The notes under the pieces were generated by a model. The model searched no databases and had not been told where the DNA came from. It worked only from the letters and a program-made list of their open reading frames with translations. A stretch of DNA of 64,000 bases from Oenanthe sinensis. Its lineage: Eukaryota > Streptophyta > Magnoliopsida > Apiales > Apiaceae. Below are positions 45,041 through 55,430 of the stretch, piece after piece; within the stretch, counting starts at the first letter, position 1; the number at the start of each line of letters is the position of its first letter. The DNA lies in assembly GCA_028671895.1 (NCBI GenBank), contig JAPMAC010000207.1:4774001-4838000 (forward strand), given 5' to 3'. The translations under genes and the position numbers were made by a program.

Positions 45041-46419
45041 TAAATCCTCCTATCTGTAAAATCCAAGTTTTTGATCATTTACATATGTTTGTTTTTCTTG
45101 TTAATTGCCTAGTTGAAAACATGTGTAAATAATCTTTAAAATTGCTCAAAATATCACTTCTGCATGCCATTTAATCATTTTGAACTTAGACTTTAAGATG
45201 TTTAATTAATGATTATTATATGGTGTATGTTGTGTTATTTTTCATAAATTCACTGTGCATTAATTGAAATTATTGATCAAAACTTTGAATTTATGCTCAT
45301 TAATTGCATGAACATAGGGGGAGTTAAATTCATGGATCTCTAAATTTATCATGATTTTAAATAAATTTTTCTATGTTTTTCATGTAATTTTTATATAATT
45401 TAAAGCCTTAGAATTGTCAAGGAGTGTCTCTTTTAATGGTTTTTATTAAAAAATCCTTGAATTGGTATTTATTTTAATTTGGCAAAATTTAATTATTGTT
45501 TTTCTTGGAAAATTACCAAATTTTACTAAGTACCTTCAAAATTTCGAGATAGAGTCTATCTCGAAACTCATCTCGAAATTCGGCTTGAATTTCGACTTTG
45601 AGCTTCCAGGAGTGAAGTTTTGAAAATTCTAAGTCTGGTAAATTTTTCGACTTAGTGTCTATCTCGAAATTCGACTTGAAGTTCGACTTGGAGTCTATCT
45701 CGAAATTCATCTCGAAATTCGACTTGAAGTTCGACTTGGAGTCTATCTCGAAACTTATCTCGAATTTCGACTTGAAGTTCGAGATGGGTCTTTCCTGAGA
45801 GGTTTAATGCTGTTTAAAATTGTTTAAGTGAATTTAATTCGAGTTAGCCTCTATGTCGAAACTTATCTCGAATTTCGACTTGATGTTCGAGATAGAGTTC
45901 GACATAGAAGTTCGACTTAGAAGTTCGACATAGAGTTCGACTTAGATTACCCTGTGCGTACTTAAGTTTTTTTTTTCACAGGGATATTTTTGTCATTTCA
46001 CTCTATTGCCTATATATACAAAATTAACCCGATTTTACTTTCACTTTTACCTAATTGTTTTAAAACCTAATTTTTACAGCAGCCCTCCCTCCCACCTACG
46101 ACTGTTCATAGTTGTGGTTGAATCTCTTACATATAACGAACTACTGTCCATTTTGTTTCTTGATTTTACTATCTGCATCACGTTTAACCGTTTATATTGT
46201 GCGTAGTTTTGTGTTTAACATCGTGACTGTTCATCTTCACAGATACATACATACACACGATTTACACACACTTCTCACATAAATATTATTACTGCAGATT
46301 TTGTTGTCACAGTAGTTTGTTACTGATTCTTGTTTAATTCCGTAGTTTAATTTTCACTCCAACATCACAGTTGTGTTCTCAATTAAAAGGGATTAAAACG
46401 TTTTTTTTAACAAAAACAA
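45041..46419 (+). promoter_or_regulatory. Sire-2 pol-ORF3 spacer with motif array and TATA box: candidate internal promoter
   Basis: After an AT-rich stretch (45041-45530, with a purine run ATAGGGGGAG at 45314-45323), a dense array of CTCGAAATTCGACTTGAAG-type units covers 45540-45945. It is followed by TATATATA at 46011-46018, then a C/T-rich leader and the ORF3 ATG at 46420. The order motif array, TATA, transcribed region repeats that of the LTR. Promoter function is inferred; no other gene is seen in this 1.4 kb. Confidence 0.6.
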
Positions 46420-49400
46420 ATGACTCACCAATTTTCTCTTGCAAAACATAATTTTTATAATATTCCGACTGAAATTGGTGATCAACTCCCGCGTTTCAAG
46501 TTTTGGGTACGATATCTTAATTTGTACTCCAAAGCTAGTACTGCTTTTACTGCAAAACCTACACTGGTCCATGATGCTTTGCAGCAGTTATGGACTAGTG
46601 CAGTACCTTTTGGGAGTAAATCGACCCCCTACGGTTTTACTTTTACCTTGGAGGGTCACAATTTTGAGGTTACAGAGGCTATTTTTAATACAGTTCTTGG
46701 TTTTCCAGTCAAGGATTCTTATGACCCTGAACCTACAGCGGCTGAGCGCCAGAATTTTTTTGAAGCAATTGGATGTTATCCTCCCCCTGGACGACTATCC
46801 ACTTCAAATATTCAAAAACAATTTTTTCATGTGGAATGGAATTACTTTTTCGAGGCCATTACTAGATGCTTTCGGGCACGAGAAAGAGATTTTCATCAAA
46901 TTTCCATTCCCATGCAAATTTTTGGTGTTTCCCTAGCCCAGGAACTAAACATTAATTATGGCAGGCTTGTTCTTTCAGAATTAGTGGCTACAATGGGATC
47001 ACCTGAAACCAGAGACATTTCACACAATGATATTGTCTGCTGGTATCCTCGTTTCTTGCAAATGCTAATCAATCATCTCGTGCCTTCAAATGCTTTATCA
47101 CTTAGGCAGGCATTTGTTCGAAGTCCCACCTCTGCACCTCTAGGCATGGGCACTAAGTCACTAACCACTATCGCTAACCAGGATAAACATCAGGGTAAAC
47201 CTATGTCTATTCCTGAGAACATTCAAGTGTGGCTTTCTTTTGATGCAGGTGTAACTACTTTAGCGGGGACGTCTCAACTCTCATCACATGCTCAGAATCC
47301 ATCTGCCCACAATGAAGCATTTCAAGGGATTCCTGATGAGCATATTGATGACGAACAAGATGAGGGCCAATCTCTCAGTCACTTCACAGCCAGGCAAAGG
47401 GAACAGCAACCGTCTCCTAAGACAACACATGCTGCTTCTGATTCCTCTGTTGGCCAAGGTAATGAAGGAGGTCCTTTCTTAGAACCTAACACTCCTTCTT
47501 CCTCTAATTCTGATTCCGTGGCCCAAGATTCTGCTAACCCGCAGGATCTATCCCAGGGTGATAGCCATATTTCTGCGTCTGCTTCTCTAACTTCTTCACT
47601 ATCACCCCTGTTAACGGGAGTCAAAAGGCCGGCACCTTTAGAATTAGGTGAGAGTACTGATGAGAGTGACCCTGAAGTGCAGCCAGTTTTAAGGAAGCGA
47701 GCCAAATTTTCACAAGCTGCTACTTCAAAAGCCCAGTCCATCCCTAGCGTGTCTATCACAACCACTCCACCTCACGAGAGTGGTTCTCCCCTTGCACAGT
47801 CAACACCTAGGATGGTTGCTGAGGATTCAGTGTCTTCTGAAGAGCCTGTTCCTTCAGTTAGGCCGGAAGTTTTACGAGCTTCGAAAGTACCTTCACCGGT
47901 ACGTCCTGATGCTGCAGAGAGGATCGGTTCTACTGTTGTACTTGAACACTCTGCAGCCTCTCAGCCTGAGATTCCACCTCAGGACAAAACAGGAAACATT
48001 GATCCCATAACTGTTCCTCATTTCTCTTATCCAGTTTCTGCAGGTACTGCTTTGAATCTGAGTGCTGTTATTGAAGACATACACGAGCGTGAGACAGGGA
48101 GTGAGTGTGAGCGTTTAGGGAGTGAGGGACCTTCATTTTTAAGGCCCGAAACTGAGCGTCAAACACAAACAGAACGTTTCTTAGAGCGAGAAAATCTAAG
48201 CCAAACACCGTCCCTGGTTCTTCAAAATCTTGAAACACGTATGTCAACAATGGAAAATCAGATACAGCAGTTTGGGCAGTCTATGGGGCAGTTAGGAATT
48301 AATGTTGGAGATCACAAGAGGGCTCTTGATGACTACGCAGCACGAATGGCAGGTCAAGCTGAAGCTTTAAAAGATATGACGAACAAAGTTAATGACCTGG
48401 GCCATGCTGGTGGTGTCTTGGGTAGCACTCTGTATGACAGAATGGGGAGTGTTGAAAGCGTTCTGCATACACTGGCAACGGAGGTCAGTCGAATGATGTA
48501 TGCAGTTCGGCATTTGGTTCCCCCGGAGTGCTTTGAAGAACAATTCACACAACCTCCCCCGGCTGATGATGATGGTACAGGTGGTGCAGGTGGTGCTGGT
48601 GGACCTTCTGGTTTTGGTTCACATGCTAGTGGCTCTGGTGTACCAGGTGATGTTCAGGATAACTCACCTAAGGGGGAGAAAGGAGGTAATGAGACGACAC
48701 AACAGTCACCCCGTGCTGAAGAAGAGATTGATCCAATGGTGACTGATGAGGAGGCTCAGAGGAAGCGAAAGGGTAAAGCAGTGATGGTTGAACAAGAAGA
48801 GCCATTCACTGACTTTGGTGATCGACAGGAACACGTGCAAGTTGATTCAGATTCTGATATGGAAGACGTACCTCTAGCACATGCAATTAAGAGATCTTTG
48901 GAGGAACAAGGTGGAGGTGCTGGGGCGTCTGCTGAAGAGATTCCTGTTGATGAGGAGACCCTGAAAGCTCAGCAGTTAGCTCTGGAACAAGCTCAATTTT
49001 TCAAAATGAAGATGATGCAGGATAAAGCTGTTTTTCTTGAGAAGCAAGTGGAGCTCAAGGAAAAGCAGTATGATCATGAGCTTGCCAGACTAGCTGATCC
49101 TCAAGTTGATCTGGACAAAAGGAGGATTGGACAGAAATGGGACGATGCACGAAAGATACTGATGGGGTCGTGTGCACATGGAGTTCATAATAAGGAGGCA
49201 GATGACTTGTTCTTCAACTTAAACATGAAGAATCCGATGACAATGGACTATATAAATGCTTTGAAGAAAATGATTTCTAAAGTCCGTGTTGGATACAAAT
49301 CAGTAGATAATGAATGGCAAGTTATTTTGTCTTTAATTGATGGAGCCCCGATGTCTTTTATGTATGTCGATGATCAGTTTATGTCGAGAAGATCTGCGTC

Positions 49401-50499
49401 GGAGTTGTTCTTGCTAGCAACTAAAATTCAATATTCTCAAGCTGAGGAGCTAAGCATTCTGTATAGAGATCAGTTAATGCAGTTAGCAGAGGACAAGGGA
49501 CCAGAATTCTCAGCCAATCCAGACGTTGTCAGAATGGTTGTTGATGGAAAGATGAAGAGGGTTAGCTTGGAAGAAAATGACTTGATGGCTCTATCGGTGG
49601 AATCCCTTAAAGCTGTTTGCAGACAAATGATGGGTAAGGGATTCACCTCGGATATTAAAGAAAAATCAGTGGAGTTCATTGAGAAGATAATCTTCCAGAA
49701 GAGCAGTGAAATATGGAAGTGCGATGTCATTGCTCCAAATCCTCTGGATAATGTGAAGATTGAGCCAGAGCTAATGCAAAGAAAATGGGATATTCTACAA
49801 GCTGTGAAAAGCGTAGATGAAGCTCTGACTCTTCCTTCAGGACCCCTGGAACAAGGAGAGATAAGGGAGGCAGTTGGTGTTCCAGGAAGAGAAAGTGTAT
49901 ACTGGATTCATTCTTACACAGATGATACAGCTGATGCCTTGGTGTTCATTGATGCAGACCAGAATCAAACCTTCTTGCATATGAGTAGGAAATGGCTGCT
50001 ACAGACTCAAGATGCTGCATTTCTAGACAAAGTCAGAGATGAATTCAAATTTGGAGATGTAGAGGATAGGTTTGCAGATGAAAAGCAGAGACTGTTAAAG
50101 TACTTGTCTGAGGTAGTAAAGGAGAAAAGGAGAATGGAGTCAGATGCGGCTAGTAGGCTCAATACCAACCGTGTCAAGGGCTACCCTAAAATGATATACT
50201 GTCAGTTCAAAGCTGATAAAGCTCATTGGAAGCCTCAGCTCATCATGAAAAACTTTGAGGACATTCTGAAGATCAGAACTACCCAGGAAGTTGATAAACT
50301 AAGAAGGCTTTTCAGACATCCATATCCAGAACCCAAGAATTCTCTGGAAATGGAAGCAGTAAGTTTGCTGAATGCGAGATGGGCACAACTACATGATCCA
50401 GTATACAAAAGAGAACAGCAAAGGAAAGAAAGGCGCAGAAAACAAGGAGAAGATAAGCGCAGTGCTGTTAAGGAAGTTAGGAAGGGGAAACGGAATTAG
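46420..50499 (+). CDS. Sire-2 third ORF, 1359-aa protein at the Sirevirus 'env-like' position
   Basis: Function unknown. The N-terminal 250 residues look globular (aromatic-rich, with Phe-x-Val-Thr-Glu-Ala and Tyr-Pro-Arg-Phe-Leu patterns) and are kept in Sire-1 and Sire-3. Residues about 260-600 are Ser/Pro/Glu-rich and likely disordered. A coiled-coil-like helix covers about 600-660. Gly-rich and acidic stretches follow (710-840), then a second helical segment and a Lys/Gln-rich coil (about 845-905). The C-terminal 450 residues end in a strongly basic tail (last 30 residues), a possible nuclear signal. I see no signal peptide and no membrane segment, unlike a true envelope protein. The start has A at -3. 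Frame intactness and homologues in two other elements argue for real selection. Confidence 0.88.
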   Translation: MTHQFSLAKHNFYNIPTEIGDQLPRFKFWVRYLNLYSKASTAFTAKPTLVHDALQQLWTSAVPFGSKSTPYGFTFTLEGHNFEVTEAIFNTVLGFPVKDSYDPEPTAAERQNFFEAIGCYPPPGRLSTSNIQKQFFHVEWNYFFEAITRCFRARERDFHQISIPMQIFGVSLAQELNINYGRLVLSELVATMGSPETRDISHNDIVCWYPRFLQMLINHLVPSNALSLRQAFVRSPTSAPLGMGTKSLTTIANQDKHQGKPMSIPENIQVWLSFDAGVTTLAGTSQLSSHAQNPSAHNEAFQGIPDEHIDDEQDEGQSLSHFTARQREQQPSPKTTHAASDSSVGQGNEGGPFLEPNTPSSSNSDSVAQDSANPQDLSQGDSHISASASLTSSLSPLLTGVKRPAPLELGESTDESDPEVQPVLRKRAKFSQAATSKAQSIPSVSITTTPPHESGSPLAQSTPRMVAEDSVSSEEPVPSVRPEVLRASKVPSPVRPDAAERIGSTVVLEHSAASQPEIPPQDKTGNIDPITVPHFSYPVSAGTALNLSAVIEDIHERETGSECERLGSEGPSFLRPETERQTQTERFLERENLSQTPSLVLQNLETRMSTMENQIQQFGQSMGQLGINVGDHKRALDDYAARMAGQAEALKDMTNKVNDLGHAGGVLGSTLYDRMGSVESVLHTLATEVSRMMYAVRHLVPPECFEEQFTQPPPADDDGTGGAGGAGGPSGFGSHASGSGVPGDVQDNSPKGEKGGNETTQQSPRAEEEIDPMVTDEEAQRKRKGKAVMVEQEEPFTDFGDRQEHVQVDSDSDMEDVPLAHAIKRSLEEQGGGAGASAEEIPVDEETLKAQQLALEQAQFFKMKMMQDKAVFLEKQVELKEKQYDHELARLADPQVDLDKRRIGQKWDDARKILMGSCAHGVHNKEADDLFFNLNMKNPMTMDYINALKKMISKVRVGYKSVDNEWQVILSLIDGAPMSFMYVDDQFMSRRSASELFLLATKIQYSQAEELSILYRDQLMQLAEDKGPEFSANPDVVRMVVDGKMKRVSLEENDLMALSVESLKAVCRQMMGKGFTSDIKEKSVEFIEKIIFQKSSEIWKCDVIAPNPLDNVKIEPELMQRKWDILQAVKSVDEALTLPSGPLEQGEIREAVGVPGRESVYWIHSYTDDTADALVFIDADQNQTFLHMSRKWLLQTQDAAFLDKVRDEFKFGDVEDRFADEKQRLLKYLSEVVKEKRRMESDAASRLNTNRVKGYPKMIYCQFKADKAHWKPQLIMKNFEDILKIRTTQEVDKLRRLFRHPYPEPKNSLEMEAVSLLNARWAQLHDPVYKREQQRKERRRKQGEDKRSAVKEVRKGKRN

Positions 50500-50893
50500 A
50501 GTTAAAGTTCAAAGGGATGTGAACTTGAAGTTGGAAAAACTTCATATCTTTTGGTTGCTCTAACTCACTTGAGGAAAATTCACCTGACCACGGTATGCGA
50601 GATAGGCTAATTCACCATACTGTAACCGTGAATCAGAGTGGATCCAATAAGGTGATATGAGTTGGACTGAAGGGTATGAAATAATCCAGGTGATAGAGAT
50701 CATCTCAATGGTCTTTAATTCGAGGTTCGAATTTTCTTTCTAGCTTATATTTATTTTCTAAAGTTCTTTGTATTGTTTTCAAGTTTTTATTCAAGTGTAA
50801 AATGTGCAAGACATAAATGTTACTTATCTTTTCTCGTCTCATTATTTAGTTGAGTTATCCTTCTTTAATTTGAATGTCATTGTTAGACAATCA
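50500..50893 (+). other. Sire-2 3' untranslated stretch
   Basis: Non-coding, about 390 bp, between the third ORF and the polypurine tract. No further gene is visible. Confidence 0.8.
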
Positions 50894-50906
50894 AATAGGG
50901 GGAGAT
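50894..50906 (+). other. Sire-2 polypurine tract
   Basis: AATAGGGGGAGAT directly before the 3' LTR (TGAAAGG). Similar GGGGGAG runs occur inside pol, the spacer and ORF3. Confidence 0.88.
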
Positions 50907-52180
50907 TGAAAGGCAGAGTGTTTAAACTTGTAACACTACAATTTATGTAACTCAACTAAAGAAAAGATACTTAACCCGAAGACAATCAAGAATAAGAAGT
51001 CACAAAGAAATCAATACAAATGAAGACAAAGTAATTGATACAGTTCAACATGGTAAATATGATCAAACAAAGAAGAAATCATTGGAAGAAGTTCAAGTTA
51101 AAGTTGTTCATGCCCCAGTGATTTGTAACTCAAAGGATCAAGATCATAACTATCAGTATCAATAAGACTAATTGATTTCAAGTGAAAAAGAAGGAAAGCA
51201 ATTGTTGGAAAGCCACATTTCTAATTGAACATGGTAATCTATTCAGAAGCAAGAAACCTATCAAGACTAGTCACTTATGAACCAGACCAGTGCATCAAGT
51301 GTCAGGACATTGGTAGCAAGTTCATGTCAGTAGTAGAGTTCCAAGTTCAAGAGCTTGTTGAAGAAAATAGAAGACATGAAGAAATCACAAGTTCAAGATG
51401 TTGCATTGAAGTTTCAAGTTGAAGCCCAGAATTTCTCTAAGTACTTACAAGGGAACCTATGTAGAAATTCCTATCTAGAAATTCTGGATAAGTTTCTACT
51501 TAGAGCCAAGTAGAAATTCTGGAGTTGGAAATATTTTCTAAGTACTCAACTCAGGAAGCTATCTCGAATTTCCTATGTCGAAATTCCTAAGTCGAATTTC
51601 CTATGTAGAAATTCTGGAGGTGAAAATATTTTCTAAGTACTCAGGAAGAAGGCTATCTCGAATTTTCTATGTAGAAATTCCTAAGTAGAAATTCCTATGT
51701 AGAAATTCTACTTAGAATTCGAGATAGAGCCAAGTAGAATTTCCTATGTAAAAATTCTACATAGAGGACAGTTTCAACATGACACATGGCATCATCCTGG
51801 TGGCAGATTTCCAAGCTTTCAAGACAAGATAAGATTCACGTGGACAACATTGGGCCACTCATATCTTATCTTTTGAAGACTACAAGTCATAGATTACAAA
51901 GTAGTATAAATAGAAGTACTTGTGTAACTTATTAACAGAGAGCAATATTCGAGAGAAACACTTGTAATAAAGAGAGAGTATATTCACAGAGCTTAGTATC
52001 ATTTACTACCCTCTTTACTTCTGTTGTACTATTGTAATGAATGTTGTAGCAACCCTTTCAAGTTATATATAAGACATATATTCCTTGAATCTTTGTGTTC
52101 ATTTATTACATAGTATTTATTGCTTCATTAATTCGAAAAGTTGTATTCACCCCCCCTCTACAACACATTTGGACCTAACA
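50907..52180 (+). repeat. Sire-2 3' LTR (1274 bp)
   Basis: Matches the 5' LTR at offset 13663 with three substitutions and 7 instead of 13 C in the C-run (52150-52156). TATA box at 51905-51912. Followed by TTACG. Confidence 0.95.
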
Positions 52181-52212
52181 TTACGAATCTTGATTTATTT
52201 ATCAATCAGTCA

Positions 52213-52224
52213 GCTCTGATACCA
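52213..52224 (-). other. Sire-4 primer-binding site next to the middle LTR
   Basis: GCTCTGATACCA on the plus strand is TGGTATCAGAGC on the minus strand, two bases from the end of LTR-y. It shows that the sequence to its left (52181-52212, continuing at 37243) is the leader of an element whose 5' LTR is LTR-y. Confidence 0.9.
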
Positions 52225-52226
52225 AT

Positions 52227-53583
52227 TATTTGGTCCCGAAGTATCGTAGAAGGAGGGGTGAATACGATACTCACAATAATTTAAATTCTTTTCAGAATTT
52301 GCGGATAAATAAATTATTGTTTCAGAGTTGGTTTGGTCATTTGTAGTGTTTAGGTGAGTTACCTACTAATTTTCTGTGTGCCCGGATAAATCAATTAGGT
52401 TCATGAAAATTAGCAAGTAAATTATGGAGTGTATCCCCTATGTAAATATATGTGGCGCCTTAGAATTTAGAACAAGCTGAATGTCAGTTTTTGTTGCGCC
52501 TGTATTAAGCAACCCTTGGAATGGCGCCACCAAAAACTTAACATATTTCTTCAACAACTCTTGTTGCGCAAGTTAACTTCGTTGCGCCTTGACTTTCAAT
52601 TTCATGGTCAAAGTGCAGTTTAGTCACTGTACTTTGACCATCTACTCATTCCTTGACTGAAGGCTGCCAACTTCCATTTCTTATACCAAAGTCTTATCAC
52701 ATTACACCCTGTACCCTGAGCTATTTCCGTTCTTCAACTGTAGTTCAGAAACTTTCACTTTTCGTACCAAGGTTGTGACACTTTGCACCCTGCACCCTTT
52801 GAGTTGTTTAATTGTTTAGCTGTTTGGTTGTAGCCTCTACAAATCACTTTTCGTACCTTAATAAATAACCGTTCTTTCCAAGTACGTTCTTCAACTTAAC
52901 AATTCTTCGATAGTTAATACTCAGATTCCTTTCACAAATTGTGGACGCCTAGTGCAACTGGTCTGGTTCACAGACGACTAACTTTGATCCAGGTCTTCGT
53001 ATTATTGTTTTACTTGCATTGTTAAGTTTGCAGCAACTTCATTGCTTCGAACACTGATTGTTAATAAACATAGTAGTTTCACTGGAATCTTTTCTGGTAC
53101 TTAGACAAAATCTCCATTACTACCACAATCTTGAATACTTCATTCTCTGTTCTTCACTGACGCTTGAACATTTAAATGAACTTCTTTCAGCGAGTTTAAC
53201 TCCAACACTGTAGCTGTCTTCTTAGTCCTTTGTCTTTACCATGTCTTCAATTCTTCTAGATTCCTATACTTCGAACACTGTCTATCTTTAATCAATGCTA
53301 ATACACAGAAATCTTCTAGTGGCACTTTATACTGAATCTTCAATACTTCTGAAACCCTGAAAGTCTTTACACATTATTCTTCACTGAGGGTTGAACATAT
53401 TAATGAACTTCTTTCAGTGACCTGTAGTAGACTTCAAAACTTCTTCTAATGTCTTGATTCACTATATTTACCTTATCTTCATTTCTTCCTGATTTCTGTC
53501 TAAGCGTAGTATTATTTACCTGTCATGTTCTAGTGTTGAGTTATCATGATTAATATTCATACGGCTTTGTAATCTCACCAACA
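52227..53583 (-). mobile_element. Sire-4 middle LTR (LTR-y, 1357 bp)
   Basis: On the minus strand it begins TGTTGGTGAG after a purine tract and ends GGACCAAATA next to a primer site. It therefore has a polypurine tract on one side and a primer site on the other. Its last 200 bp match LTR-x and LTR-z, but beyond about 52428 the upstream part is different. It contains several GTTGCGCC/GGCGCC motifs (about 52450-52595). The far half resembles the U3 of Sire-1 and Sire-2 in words such as GAAGAAGTTCATT. Confidence 0.8.
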
Positions 53584-53597
53584 ATCTCCCCTTATTT
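53584..53597 (-). other. Sire-4 polypurine tract
   Basis: Minus strand reads AAATAAGGGGAGAT immediately before the LTR-y start, equivalent to the Sire-2 tract. Confidence 0.75.
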
Positions 53598-53699
53598 GAT
53601 TATTAAACTTAACAAACAAATCTCATAGAGAGGATAACTCAACTAACAACTAGTAAAAGTAATCGTACGAGACTTGTAAATAATGCTACTGATTTTTCT

Positions 53700-55430
53700 G
53701 TATCAGATACTGCATTTCCAGAATTCTTGAATAACTGAAATGGAAGATGTTCATTCCTCTAGCACTAAACTGATATTCATGTAGTATCATCTTCATTTCT
53801 ATCTGTGTTTGAGCTTTCTCTGATTCAAAATCCTTCATAGTTGAACTTAAAGAATTTATCATAAACAGAGCTTCATAAGAATTCAAATTCCTGGGAACGT
53901 CTTCAATAGAATATAGAACATATCTTAAGTAATGTTCTCCCCCTGAGAATGTAATTCTTCTTCATTTTCTTGTCAAAATTCTCCACCTAAGGATATTAAC
54001 TTCTCCTAAGGATACGAAGATAAGACTTTATTAACTTCTCCTTTTTCTCTTTTTCTTAATTCTCCCCCTTAGTTGAGGAATCCTCCAATGGCCCATCTTT
54101 TGAATGGTTTGTTTTCCAAGGAAGGTTCTCGTCTGTCATTGATTAGGAAAATATAATAGTTTTTCTTTCATAAGTAGCAAGTAGCAAGTGTAAGTGTTTG
54201 ATCTATGGTTTCCTCACTTTTACTACGTTCTGTTGGTGTTTACACTAAAGTGTCGAGCACTTTGAAGTGTTTCACTCTTTCTCTCCCTATCTCTCACTTA
54301 AGTGTATCTCTCCCTCACTTTCACTTAAGTGTTTCTGTCCCTTACTTTCACTCTGCATTTCAAATAGAGCCTTCTGTACCTGCAAGTGAAATCCGTCAAT
54401 TCAGTTATATTCCCAACACCTGATTCATCAGAATGAACTGAATCACTATCAAGTGGAGAATTGCCACGTAGAGGTGTTCTTGATCTATCATGCATAAGCA
54501 CTGTCTCAGCACCTGACTCAATAGCAATTGCTAAATCACTGTCTAGTGGAGCCTTACCTCTTTGAGATGGGTTATCCCAAGATATTAATATCTTATAGGG
54601 AATCCTGCCTTGTTCTATCAAGGAGTTGCCTCACACCTTCTCCGTAAACGGGAGGTGGACATTCCTTTCCAGGATCTGGATATGTTCCTTCCAGGACGGG
54701 CGACGTAGTAGGCAATGTAATGAATGGCAGTTTAGAGCCTACATTTTCCTCGTAACCCTGTGACGGGAATTTTGTGTAAAATACCCTACTTGACTCATCC
54801 GAAGAATTCTTATCAAGCAGTTACCTTTCAAGCCCAGATAAGTCTGAACAAGAGATCTCCCTTTCGAGATGCAGAAGATTAACTTCTGTTTGAGGTAGAT
54901 ACCTGGACAATGTATTGTATGGCTAGAGTACTTATCTCCTCTGAATGCCTATACCTCTCATTGTGCATGCCTTGCAATGTGTTCCTAGAATTTATCTATT
55001 TAGGCTTACCATCAGCGTCAGTGCCAGTGGCGTGCTTGACTCATTACAAGATGCTCTAGCTGATGAACGAATTTCAATGGACTCACCTTGTTGAGAGAAT
55101 GATTCCAGAGACAGTTTTATTGTCTTTTCAGCTCTGCATCCTTTTGTGAAGATGCAAATGAGCTTACAGTTACCTCAGTTATATATTACTTTTATTATCT
55201 AGAGGTAGAGTTGTGGGTGCACTTCCGACTTCATCCTTATTTACTGCATCAAGTGCAGTTTCTCCCTTATGAACCTCTACTTTACATAAGTTCCTTATAT
55301 CTCCAAGGGTTAATATATGGAAGTGGATGAATTAGTGTTTGGTACTATGGCCTGGGTAAGAGATTTATGGGTTTTCAACCTCTTGGCCAGCTTCTTAAGC
55401 CACTGAGGGCTAATCGGAAAGAATCAATCA
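53700..55430 (-). pseudogene. Sire-4 third-ORF remnants
   Basis: Short minus-strand pieces resemble the hydrophilic middle of the Sirevirus third ORF. An ACTAAGGGGGAGAA purine run near 54065 sits in the same context as in Sire-1 (15401-15414). Asp/Ser/Glu-rich coding occurs at 54325-54621, and repeated AAGTG(A/T) units at 54240-54350. Stops are frequent. At about 1.7 kb it is less than half the Sire-2 length, so large parts, including the C-terminal third, appear deleted. Confidence 0.5.

Larger units (their letters stand above)
37244..52180 (+). mobile_element. Sire-2: complete Sirevirus-type Ty1/copia element, 14,937 bp
   Basis: LTRs at 37244-38523 and 50907-52180 flank a primer site, leader, gag, pol, a long spacer, a third ORF and a polypurine tract. 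The target duplication is TTACG (37239-37243 and 52181-52185). The unoccupied version of the site is seen in the paralogous leader at about 63240. The LTRs differ at three bases (37276/50939, 37996/51659 and 38088/51751) and in a poly-C run. All three ORFs are unbroken, so it is young and possibly active. Size and gene order fit the Sirevirus genus. Confidence 0.96.

Noticed and set aside
45540..45945. Array of short similar units that might suggest a CRISPR-like or satellite structure
   Set aside because: The units are degenerate, irregularly spaced and both-stranded, with no constant spacer length. The setting is a plant retrotransposon spacer.
47379..47765. 128-aa minus-strand open frame in ORF3
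   Set aside because: Shadow of the Ser-rich plus-strand ORF3 coding region.
46420..50499. Host gene captured between pol and the 3' LTR
   Set aside because: Homologous ORFs in Sire-1 and Sire-3 at the same place show it is an ancestral part of the element, not a recent capture.
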